DNA from: a virus
Direction: 5' to 3' (one strand)
IMG/VR virus record: IMGVR_UViG_3300031673_000611
Location: 1-20,191 of that record
DNA length: 20,191 nt
The notes beneath the pieces were generated by a model that was not told the origin of the DNA, ran no database searches, and saw only the letters and a list, made by a program, of their open reading frames with translations. This document shows positions 1-7,600 of the stretch, in pieces. Position numbers and translations under genes: made by a program. Numbering within the stretch: the first letter of the stretch is position 1; each line of letters opens with the position of its first letter.

Positions 1-132
1 CTTAGACAGGTTTTCCTTTCAAGGGGGACCTTTGATGTTATGGCAGGTCTTTATTTCCGGACCTACTACAATTCAATTGGCAATAATGATGTAAAAATGA
101 AAGTGAGCTTCTATGTCCACGAAGAACCATAA
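1..132 (+). CDS. C-terminal end of an upstream phage head protein (partial)
   Basis: The first reading frame is open from the window edge to TAA at 130-132 and gives 43 residues that end in KVSFYVHEEP. The segment alternates polar and hydrophobic residues (for example AGLYFRTYYN) and looks like beta strand. It sits directly upstream of small head genes and a head-tail connector, where major capsid or other head proteins usually lie, so a capsid or head structural role is inferred from position only. The next gene starts inside it at 113, or just after it at 134. The N-terminus lies outside the window and the family cannot be recognised from this fragment. Confidence 0.55.
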   Translation, partial: LRQVFLSRGTFDVMAGLYFRTYYNSIGNNDVKMKVSFYVHEEP

Positions 133-370
133 GATGGAAAAGCCTAAAACCTGGGACCCAAAAAAGATCCTGGTCAATGGCAACCCTCAAACCGTCTTAG
201 CAAAAAAGGCGAAGCTCTCAAACGCCATGATTGCTAAGTTCAAGCGCAATGGTAAGTTAGCATTACAGCGAAAGCTCGAATCCGAGGCCGAGGCGGCTAT
301 TCCGGATACAGCCAGAAGGTTACAGGATCCAGCGGGGCCGCAAATACGACAGAAAGAACCTCAACCATGA
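113..370 (+). CDS. Small basic hypothetical protein in the head module
   Basis: This 85-residue protein is rich in lysine and arginine, with a KKAKLSNAMIAKFKRNGK stretch and an Ala/Glu-rich probable helix followed by a Pro/Gln tail. I do not recognise a family. The basic centre could bind nucleic acid or a neighbouring head protein, but that is a guess. The ATG at 113 overlaps the upstream gene by 20 bases. A second in-frame ATG at 134 lies just after the upstream stop and would give 78 residues. Neither start has a strong Shine-Dalgarno sequence. The gene ends in an ATGA overlap with the phospholipase-like gene, so the two are probably translationally coupled. Confidence 0.6.
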   Translation: MSTKNHKMEKPKTWDPKKILVNGNPQTVLAKKAKLSNAMIAKFKRNGKLALQRKLESEAEAAIPDTARRLQDPAGPQIRQKEPQP

Positions 371-633
371 ATAAGGAAAACGGTTGCGGCCCAATCTGGA
401 TGCCCAAAGAAATCAAAGACAGTTACTTCAAATCTGAATGTGATCTCCATGATCGAGACTATTTGGATGGGCGGGCTCAAGCTGAAGCGGATAAAGTCTT
501 TTATGTCCGCATGGTTCACAGGATCAATGCTGATGGCGGGCTGACTTACACTGAACGCATGAGCCGACGGGCTCAGGCTTTTGTTTTCTATCACCTGGTT
601 AGACGCTTTGGTTGGCTGCATACTCAAAATTGA
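367..633 (+). CDS. Small phospholipase A2-like phage protein
   Basis: This is an 88-residue protein. Near its start it has a CGP turn (residues 7-9), then C25-x-x-H28-D29-x-x-Y32 (CDLHDRDY), and then D42 in an EADKVF helix. In secreted phospholipase A2 enzymes the catalytic helix carries CC-x-x-H-D-x-C-Y, where the His-Asp pair acts with a bound calcium, and a second Asp on another helix supports the His. The match in spacing and in the following aromatic residue is good, but the protein is short, has few cysteines and has no signal peptide. It starts at an ATGA overlap with the preceding gene and lies beside head genes. It could be a virion-associated lipid hydrolase used during entry, or a fold relative without activity. 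The motif is seen; the activity is inferred. Confidence 0.5.
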   Translation: MNKENGCGPIWMPKEIKDSYFKSECDLHDRDYLDGRAQAEADKVFYVRMVHRINADGGLTYTERMSRRAQAFVFYHLVRRFGWLHTQN

Positions 634-672
634 GGTATATACGAAAATATCCAAACCTTTTTAGGGGGTCAC

Positions 673-897
673 ATGAAAGTCAGATTGAAAGCGTTCAGAA
701 AAGGCACTAGCTTCGTAACAGCTACAGCCGAAGGTCATAAGGGATTCTCAAAGGTTGGGGATACGGTTGAATTCAAAGATGAGGCCGTTGCTCATAAATT
801 GGTCACTGATTTCCCTGATATGTTAGAATTGGTCAAAGACCCTGAAAAAACCAAAGTCGTGAAAAAAGCCCCAAAGGACAAATCTAAGGAAACCTAG
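673..897 (+). CDS. Small hypothetical head-module protein
   Basis: This 74-residue protein has a beta-rich N-terminal half (MKVRLKAFRKGTSFVTATAE, then SKVGDTVEFKD), a short helix ending at a DFPDMLELV segment, and a lysine-rich tail (KKAPKDKSKE). Small proteins with a 'do not let the value go past the pocket' style VEFKDEAVAHKL segment and a charged tail are common between capsid and connector genes in siphoviruses, but I cannot name a family. An AGGGGG ribosome binding site at 663-668 sits four bases before the ATG and supports the start. The gene ends two bases before the connector gene. The 39 bases before it form the only real gap in the head module. Confidence 0.65.
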   Translation: MKVRLKAFRKGTSFVTATAEGHKGFSKVGDTVEFKDEAVAHKLVTDFPDMLELVKDPEKTKVVKKAPKDKSKET

Positions 898-899
898 GC

Positions 900-1514
900 A
901 TGCCATACGTTCTCGACACCGTGATAGCTCTCACCGATTTGGTTAATGCTAAGGAGCAATGCCATATTCCCGCTGCTGAAACGGAGAGTGATAATATCAT
1001 TACCCGTTTTATCAACGAGGCTTCGCAACGCATTGAGAACATGACCTCTAGGGCGCTCAAGTCTAGAGCCCACGTTGATTATTTCGATGGGCGCCGCCAC
1101 AATCGGCAGCTTTCACGATCTTGGCCGATCATATCTATGGATGAAGTTTGGATTGACTACACTAGTGAGTTCACTGACGTAGCTAACAAGCTTGACGCCA
1201 CCAAATATTTCATTGATGAGCTGAATACCGGCGTCATTTTGAAAAAATGCCTGTTCCCTAGAGGCAATCGCAATATCAAGTTCGTGTATACGGCTGGCTA
1301 TGCCGTGATTCCCGCGGATCTTGAGGGCGCATGCCTTTGGATGGTCGAATATTTCTATGACCGTTGGTCAGATGAGAGCGTCGGCACTCAAACCAAAAGC
1401 AAGAACTCTGAAAACGTCACATTTCTGCAAGACGTTCCTGATTTCGTGCAAGCCGTACTAGACAAGTACACTCGCTTTGAATTCCCACTGACTCAACCTG
1501 TGGAGAATGTATAA
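900..1514 (+). CDS. Head-tail connector protein (gp6/gp15-type adaptor)
   Basis: This is a 204-residue protein. Its first half is helical, with LTDLVNAKEQCHIPAAETE followed by ITRFINEASQRIENMTSRAL, the usual pattern of gp6-type (HK97) and gp15-type (SPP1) adaptors: a 'position this residue in a gap, then a long helix ending in IE..T.R'. A DYFDGRR loop and the SRSWPIISMDEVWID strand match the segment that in this family docks onto the portal ring. The protein is longer than HK97 gp6, with an extra C-terminal part. AAGGA at 886-890 lies nine bases before the ATG. The following gene begins immediately after its stop. The next two genes are also head-tail joining types, which supports the call. 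Confidence 0.8.
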   Translation: MPYVLDTVIALTDLVNAKEQCHIPAAETESDNIITRFINEASQRIENMTSRALKSRAHVDYFDGRRHNRQLSRSWPIISMDEVWIDYTSEFTDVANKLDATKYFIDELNTGVILKKCLFPRGNRNIKFVYTAGYAVIPADLEGACLWMVEYFYDRWSDESVGTQTKSKNSENVTFLQDVPDFVQAVLDKYTRFEFPLTQPVENV

Positions 1515-2000
1515 ATGGCCGATGAAATCTCAATGGGCCAGCTAGGCATGACCATCCAGGCGCGTATTCTTGACCGCTTGAAGGTATTCAACCCAGGCGA
1601 CCCGAAGCTCAAGGAGACTTTGCTCCGTATTGGGCTGACTCTTGAGACTCAAATCAAATTGAACATTAGATCTCAGCGCCTTATTGACACAGGGCGCCTT
1701 TTGAATTCTATACGGCATAAGTTCTTCACCGAGGGTGGTGTTTCAGGTGTGACGGTTGGCTCATTTGGAGTTCCCTACGCTTCGGTTCACGAATTTGGCT
1801 ACAATGGCCCCCAAAATGTGAGGGGTCACATACGAACGGTTACTCAAGCCTTTGGCAAGCCGATTGAGCCCACTTCTTACCCGGTTGCTGGTTTTACCCG
1901 TCAAATGCGAATACCCGCTAGGCCTTACATGAGGCCCGCTCTAGACAAACAGCGGAATTCAATCCTCAAGCAAATGAAGGGCTTACTCAGCAATGCCTAG
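1515..2000 (+). CDS. Tail completion / virion morphogenesis protein (HK97 gp10 or Mu gpG type)
   Basis: This is a 161-residue protein of the head-tail joining family. Three family hallmarks are visible in order: IDTGRLLNSI, where an early helix turns into the first strand; VPYASVHEFG, the conserved Y-A-x-x-H-E-F-G strand; and MRIPARPYMRPALD, the conserved 'I-P-A-R-P-F' motif near the C-terminus. The Mu gpG and HK97 gp10 families share this layout, and I cannot say which is closer. The start follows the connector stop with no gap, and GGAG at 1502-1505 lies nine bases upstream. The last eight bases overlap the next gene. The product likely sits between the connector and the first tail ring. 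Confidence 0.85.
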   Translation: MADEISMGQLGMTIQARILDRLKVFNPGDPKLKETLLRIGLTLETQIKLNIRSQRLIDTGRLLNSIRHKFFTEGGVSGVTVGSFGVPYASVHEFGYNGPQNVRGHIRTVTQAFGKPIEPTSYPVAGFTRQMRIPARPYMRPALDKQRNSILKQMKGLLSNA

Positions 2001-2439
2001 CCCAGAAGAAGACATTAGAGATAAATTGGTCGACATACTTCAGAACCATGCGACTCTGACCGATATAAAAACCGTCAACTTTGATCGGGTCCAACTGGCT
2101 ATAAGCGATTTCAGGGATCATGAGGTTCCCGCTGTTCAATTGTGGGATGTGGCGCAGGCCATAACCCATGAGCGAGGTAGAATTAGGGTAGGATGGGCCA
2201 TAAGTCTTGAAATCATTATGAAAACTAAGAGCGCGGGGCTGGTTGAACAGGTGGATCTATGGGATTTGCGGCGACGAATACAGCTTGCTTTGTGGGAAAC
2301 CCCCAATCTAGGTATTCCTACGGTGATTCACATGATCTACAATGGGAATATTACTGATCTACATACAGTCGAGCCATTCTATATTGCTCGTATTGATTTT
2401 GAGGTAGCATTTTACGATGATCTTACGGGATCATGTTAA
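1993..2439 (+). CDS. Tail terminator-like protein
   Basis: This 148-residue protein has the usual features of tail terminator proteins (lambda gpU and relatives): an N-terminal helix (IRDKLVDILQNHATL), a VPAVQLWDVAQ strand, a long central helix (DLWDLRRRIQLALWET), and a late strand pair ending in YIARIDFEVAFYDD. Terminators cap the finished tail tube and connect it to the head. The position, between a gp10-type protein and the tail tube gene, is exactly where the terminator is found in many siphoviruses. It starts within the last codons of the previous gene (8-base overlap), which suggests coupled translation. The family match rests on pattern and position, not on a unique motif. Confidence 0.7.
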   Translation: MPSPEEDIRDKLVDILQNHATLTDIKTVNFDRVQLAISDFRDHEVPAVQLWDVAQAITHERGRIRVGWAISLEIIMKTKSAGLVEQVDLWDLRRRIQLALWETPNLGIPTVIHMIYNGNITDLHTVEPFYIARIDFEVAFYDDLTGSC

Positions 2440-2471
2440 GACAATACATTTTTCACCGGAGGCCCTGACCT

Positions 2472-3716
2472 ATGAAGAACTTCGCTGCTATTTTCGCATC
2501 ACAAAATGATGCGATCGCCTTGGAGCAAAAGATATTTATCACTCTGGAGACTACCAGGGGAGTCCTGGCGAATCCGGTGGCGGCTGACTTTATGTTCGCC
2601 CTGTCCGGAGCTTCCGTCAACTTCAGCCAGCCAACTGAGTCCAGTCCTCACAGATCTGGGCGCCACCACACCGGCATAATCAAGAAAAAGACCGCAACTA
2701 GCTGGACTATCCCCAGTTTTTTCAATATCGACACCCTATTAGGGTCAGCTAACGTAGTTGAAATTGATCCAGCCGCTAGATTGCTTTGGCAGTCTTTGAT
2801 GGGAAAAAATGACATCGGTGGCGGCTTCAATAAGTTCACCACTGAAGAAGATCCAGACATCACGTTCTCCATCTACCAGAACGGCGACACCTGGGCCATC
2901 CAGGCGCCCGGTTCTTTCGTTGAAGCTGGCAATGCGAGCTTTCCAGGCGACGGGGAATCTCAGATTGAGTTCTCTGGCTCCTCTAAAACCGCTCTTACAG
3001 TGGGGGTTGGCGACTCAATTGTAGATAATGACGGTGGATCGACTGTCACGGTAGGAACTGGACAAGGGCGATGCTTCCCAGTTGGTTCAAAGGTCATGAT
3101 CATTGAGGCCGATGGCATAACGCGCTCAGCTGACACCCCAGATGGTAGCCCAGCCACAGTATTGACTCAGGTCGGTGATGTGATTGGATTGGATACTGGA
3201 GTCTTGGCAGATGCTGACGGTTCAGGCGTTGGCACCCCAATCTATTTGGCCTACTACGAGCCTGAGTCTCCGGTAGCTATCAATAACCCAATCACAGGGT
3301 TGATCGGCAGCATTTCAATTGCTGGATTCGGACCTCTTGGCAATTGTGTACGGTCTGCAGGACTGAACATGGTCAATAACCATGAACTTCTAGACTATTG
3401 CTACGGCGAAGAAGGTCTAGGCGGCCCATTGTTCGCACCTGGGGGCAGATTCACAGCTGAACTGACCTTAGAGCTCAACTTGAACAAGGCTTTGGTAGAG
3501 TTCATGAACAAAATCAGAGATTTCTCGGGCGAGGCTATCACCTTGATCTTGGGAGACTCAGCAGGTCGACACTTTGAGGCGGTATTGCCTAAAGTGATCT
3601 TCCCGGTTCCAGAGATTTCCGTTCCAGACACAGGAACAATCCCGGTGACATTCGTTGGTCAAGCCAACCAAACAGGGGTTGATGCCGCAGACGAGGTCAC
3701 GGCTTCATTCTTGTAA
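2472..3716 (+). CDS. Major tail tube protein with an inserted domain
   Basis: This 414-residue protein is much longer than common tube proteins (lambda gpV is 246 aa). The C-terminal strand pattern ISVPDTGTIPVTFVGQANQ and the final DEVTASFL are typical of siphovirus tube proteins. N-terminal residues about 1-150 and C-terminal residues about 270-414 look like the tube fold. Between them, residues about 160-265 are rich in Gly, Asp, Val and Thr (VGVGDSIVDNDGGSTVTVG), which suggests an inserted beta domain exposed on the tube surface. CGGAGG at 2457-2462 gives a strong ribosome binding site nine bases before the ATG, as expected for an abundant protein. An intrinsic terminator follows directly. 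No sheath gene is next to it. Confidence 0.78.
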   Translation: MKNFAAIFASQNDAIALEQKIFITLETTRGVLANPVAADFMFALSGASVNFSQPTESSPHRSGRHHTGIIKKKTATSWTIPSFFNIDTLLGSANVVEIDPAARLLWQSLMGKNDIGGGFNKFTTEEDPDITFSIYQNGDTWAIQAPGSFVEAGNASFPGDGESQIEFSGSSKTALTVGVGDSIVDNDGGSTVTVGTGQGRCFPVGSKVMIIEADGITRSADTPDGSPATVLTQVGDVIGLDTGVLADADGSGVGTPIYLAYYEPESPVAINNPITGLIGSISIAGFGPLGNCVRSAGLNMVNNHELLDYCYGEEGLGGPLFAPGGRFTAELTLELNLNKALVEFMNKIRDFSGEAITLILGDSAGRHFEAVLPKVIFPVPEISVPDTGTIPVTFVGQANQTGVDAADEVTASFL

Positions 3717-3748
3717 TGGCAAATGTATTGATCTAATCTAAGCCCTGG

Positions 3749-3774
3749 AGCCCCAAAGCTCTGGGGCTTTTTTT
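3749..3774 (+). terminator. Intrinsic terminator after the tail tube gene
   Basis: AGCCCCA (3749-3755) and TGGGGCT (3762-3768) form a perfect 7-bp GC-rich stem with a six-base loop. A run of seven T's (3768-3774) follows. This is a textbook rho-independent terminator. It would end part of the transcripts after the abundant tube protein and lower expression of the chaperone and tape measure genes. The GGAGGG ribosome binding site of the next gene begins at the next base. Confidence 0.9.
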
Positions 3775-3785
3775 GGAGGGTAAAA

Positions 3786-4274
3786 ATGTCATTTAAGCCG
3801 GTCGAGAACAGAACCATAGAGGTCATTTGCTCAAGAGATGGGTCAATTGGCGCCCCCGAAATGTATCAGGCCTATTTAAAGGATCTGGATGAGGACCTAC
3901 TGGAACTCAAAGAAGATTCAACGCCAACCCGCTTTGTTTTGAAGACTGTCCTTGATTACAAGTGCCAGCAAAAGATCAAAAACATGCAGATCTCCTATAG
4001 TGATGGTGACGTTGACCTCAAATTAGGCTTTGTCATTGAAGAGATCCGCATGAGCCTGATTGACATCAAAGACCCAGGCGCTGAATCAATAAAATTCAAA
4101 AAAGAGGGTGACACCTACGCCTCAAAGAGATTGATGTCAATACTTGAGTCCAATGGAATCATCAATGATCTCTATAACGCCCGCCAACATGCCATGGAGC
4201 CTGAAAGCGGTGAAGATCCCAAAAAAAAATCACAGCCCTCCTTGAGCTCTCCTTCTCAGACAGCGGAGCTCTAA
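3786..4274 (+). CDS. Tail assembly chaperone, short form (lambda gpG-like)
   Basis: This 162-residue protein lies between the tube and tape measure genes, where siphoviruses encode the gpG-type chaperone that keeps the tape measure protein soluble during tail assembly. The sequence is acidic and helical (LKDLDEDLLELKEDS). Near its end it reads GAT CCC AAA AAA AAA, and the zero frame then runs only 14 more codons to TAA at 4272-4274. A -1 shift on the A run extends the protein far further; see the frameshift entry. GGAGGG at 3775-3780, five bases before the ATG, is a strong ribosome binding site. The gene sits behind a terminator, so it depends on readthrough or an unseen promoter. Confidence 0.82.
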   Translation: MSFKPVENRTIEVICSRDGSIGAPEMYQAYLKDLDEDLLELKEDSTPTRFVLKTVLDYKCQQKIKNMQISYSDGDVDLKLGFVIEEIRMSLIDIKDPGAESIKFKKEGDTYASKRLMSILESNGIINDLYNARQHAMEPESGEDPKKKSQPSLSSPSQTAEL

Positions 4275-4669
4275 AAAAAGAGGGCAAAAACTTCAATTGT
4301 TCTACTTGCCTTGAATACACGAAGAAAAGGCGCCGTTGCGCCGAGCCTAGATGGGATTTCACCTCCGAGGATGATCCCATTTTCCCCATTTATATCTCTG
4401 AAGGCGGGATGCTCTACAACTTTTGTCCTGGGAAAGCTACTTGGGACATAGGTTTAGCCAATACTTTCCAACAGTTACTCATTATCTCTGAATTAAAGCA
4501 GTTCCCCAACGGCAAGCCCCTGAATGACCAGGATGATTGGTTCGCTGATCTAGTGGCGTGGTTCCTACCCGCATATGATCTCATGAAATTTGTCAAGAAA
4601 GCCGATATGATATTAGGAAGCAGCAAGGAAATCCCCAGTAAGATCAAAGCACCGAGTAGAGGGCGTTAA
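3786..4669 (+). CDS. Tail assembly chaperone, -1 frameshift fusion (gpGT-like)
   Basis: A -1 shift on the A run at 4221-4229 joins the first 148 codons to a second frame, open from 4229 to TAA at 4667-4669, giving about 294 residues. The second part starts ITALLELSFSDSG, has a Cys pair and a third Cys (FNCSTC, then RRRC), and continues into LANTFQQLLIISELKQFPNG and ADLVAWFLPAYDLMKF. In lambda the T part of gpGT binds the tape measure protein while G binds the tube protein. An ATG at 4409 lies within the second frame, but it has no ribosome binding site and would drop the Cys motif, so a separate gene there is less likely. The open frame between 4275 and 4408 would otherwise be empty. Confidence 0.85.
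4221..4229 (+). promoter_or_regulatory. Slippery site for -1 frameshift (nine A run, AAAAAAA in register)
   Basis: Nine A's follow CCC. In the zero frame the codons are AAA (4221-4223), AAA (4224-4226) and AAA (4227-4229), so A AAA AAA at 4223-4229 is in the X-XXY-YYZ register. CCCAAAA is out of register. A six-base inverted repeat GAGCTC (4244-4249 with 4266-4271) begins 14 bases downstream and could form a weak stimulating stem. RNA polymerase slippage on nine A's is an alternative to ribosomal slippage. Confidence 0.8.
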
Positions 4670-7600
4670 ATGGCTTTAACAGAAGATCTAATGGTCAAAA
4701 TAGGTGTAGATGCCGGGGATGCGTCAAAGTCCCTCAGCAACCTATCTAAGAGCCTGGGGCAAGTGTCTGAGTCAGAGGAACAGGTCATCAAGTCCAATGA
4801 GGATTTGGGCAAGAGCGTCAACGGCCTGAAAATCAATATCGTAGCCTTGAACCAAGGTCTCGACCTTGCCAAAAAAGCCTACGGGGCTTTGACCGGTCCA
4901 ATCAAAGCCGCTACCGCTTTGTTTATTGAACAAGATAAACAGGAACAACAGCTAGCTAACACCCTAAAAGTATTGGGAGAATTCACAGAAGCAGCCTTCA
5001 CTGATTTCAAGCAATTTGCCTCTGGTCTGCAGGAGATTTCAACCGTAGGTGATGAGACGACCCTCCAATTGATTTCTATGGCCAAAGCCCAAGGATTGAG
5101 CAATGAGGCCACCAAAAAACTTATCAAGACTTCAGTTGATCTTGGCGCAGCTACTGACAAGGATGTGAACACCACATTTAGGAGCTTGCTCCAAACCTAT
5201 TCGGGGTCAGTCGGGCTTTTGGGCAGAATGGGGGCTGAGTTCAAGGGGCTCACCGAGGCTGAGTTGAAAGCAGGGGTCGCTATTGATATTGCGGCCAAGA
5301 AGTTTGATGGATTCGCACAGGTTGAGGCAAAGACCTTGGCTGGATCCCTTACTCAAATGAGCAATGCCTTTGGAGATCTACAAGAGCAAATAGGACAGAC
5401 ATTTTCTGAGTTGATAAACCTGCCTGGAATCGTTCGTGTCTTAACTGACGCGATTATGTTGATGCAGACCGCCGTTATAAATCTTAGGAATGGCGGCTTG
5501 GAGAAATTGTCCAAGGCTGTACTTTCCCTGGGCGTGTCATTCACTATTCTATTCGCCATTATGAAGCGGGCCGCAATACAGGCCTTCATAGCCAAGATAA
5601 TAGCTATGACCGTAGCGATGTGGGCGCAGGTCACAGCTACACTGGCAAGCCGAGCGGCCATCCTGGCTATGGGTCAGGCGGCTCTTATTGCTAGCGTCAA
5701 ATTACTAGCCGTTGTCGCCTCAGTGACCGCTATTGTCGTGGCCGTTGATATATTGATAGCCAACTGGCATCAATTGGGTGTCGTTTGGGACTTGGTTAGC
5801 AACGCTATTATATTCGGCTTCTTGAAAGTCGGTGAAACGGTTGCCAAGGGTATTGATTTCATAGTCACCAAAGTATTGGAACTCTCTGAAGCCATGAACA
5901 AAATGAACCTCGTCTCCGATGGGGTAGTTGAGTCAGTTAGGAACATATCTACTCAATCCAAGGGCTCCCTTGAGCTATTTGCCAAAAATCTGGATGAGGT
6001 TGGAGACAAAGGGCAGGAAGCTCTTGATAAATTAGAGCCTGGAACATTGATACCTGCCTTCAAGTCAATGACCTCAATCTTTGAAGCCAATGCAGGGGCC
6101 GCGAGTGGTGGTGAAAAAGCTGCCGAAGGTGCCGCGAAGGCGCTGGCCAAAATGGGCAAAGAATCAAAAGCGGCAGGCAAGGCGGCAGAAGAAGCCGCTA
6201 AGAAATTTGAGGCCATGAGCAAGATGGCTCAAGAAATCGCCGATCAGAATATTGCAATGGCCTTTGACATTGCATCGATGTTAGCCACTGACACTGAAAA
6301 GGTTCAGCTCAAGTTGGCTCAAGACATGATGGCTCTTGATATTAAGAAGCAAGAGCTCAAAGCCCAAAAGGGCTTGACCAAAGAACAGGCCATAGTCAAT
6401 AAGGCCGCGCTTGAGTTCTTGAATATTCGCGGGAACCTAATTGGCGAAAAGGCCCGCCTTGAGATATTGGCTTTGCAGGTCGAAAAACTAGAAGAACAAA
6501 AGAAGGTCGCTGAAGATCTCCTGGCTGGCAATAGAATGATGGTTAGTCTCATCCAGGGGGCCAACGACACAGAAATCCAAGCCATAGATAGAAAACTAGC
6601 TTTAGAGCTAAAGCTTCTTGATAAAAAAGCCAAAGAACTCAAGGACTCACAGAACCTAACCGCTGAGGCAGAGAATCAACTTGATGTTCGTCGCAAATTG
6701 CTGAGGCTCCAGGCCGTTGAAGATAAGAAGGCCTCAAGGCAAAAATTCAAAGAGGCCGGCGAAAAGCCGTTGTTCGACACCGGTCAACTGACAACCATTA
6801 CTTCTGCCCTGGGGGAGTCAACAGGTGCAATGGCTGGAGCGGCTAGCGGAATGGCGGCGGCGGGCATGGGGATGATTGGCGCGGCGGGGATGATCCTTGA
6901 TGCAGGCACCTCGATGCTCAATGCTATCCCTGGGCTGTTTGATAAAGCTTCAAAATTCGTGAATACCCTCACTGACTTTGGCACCACTATGGCCGAATCA
7001 ATAGAGAACTTCATGGACTCCTTAATTAGATTCGCTGAAGAATTCATTCCTAATTTGATAAATGGGATAAGCAGAATCTTAGACGCAATTGTTGATGGCA
7101 TGCCCCAAATAACTCAAGGGATCTTAGACACCTTCAAAGAATTGCCCAAGATGCTCATGAAGTTCATGGATAGATTGCCTGACCTGTTCCAAAGATTAAT
7201 TGAAGATTTTGTTGAGGCTATCCCCACTATCATCGTCGCTTTTATCGAAATGATTATTGAGAACCTGCCCAACCTAGTCGCGGCATATTTCAAGCTCTGG
7301 CCTAAGCTGGCATTGGCTCTGGTCAAAGGGATCATTAGAGGTCTCAGGAAATTCTTTGCCAATATCGGCGTGATCAAAATGGACACCGGCGCCATTGATA
7401 AAATCACTGAGAAATTCAATGAGGGAGTTAAGGCTCTAACTGAAAAGGCCACGAACGTCGCCTCAAAGGTTTTCCAGGTGCTTGAACTCGACGAGGGTGG
7501 CAAGGGCCTGGAGGCCGCGAAGAATGCTGAGAAGCAAGCCAAAGAAGTTCTAAAGAAAATGGTGTCCTGGATCATGAAGCTCATCGAGCTATGGCGTAAA

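Noticed and set aside
612-641. Weak promoter (TTGGCT, 18 bases, TATATA) before the 74-aa gene
   Set aside because: Each box matches only four of six bases and the region is a short AT-rich gap. Chance is likely.
654-661. T run before 673 as a terminator
   Set aside because: No GC-rich stem precedes it.
4409-4669. Separate 86-aa gene starting at ATG 4409
   Set aside because: The frame is open back to 4229 and joins the chaperone through the A run. No ribosome binding site precedes 4409, so it is better read as the second half of a frameshift product.
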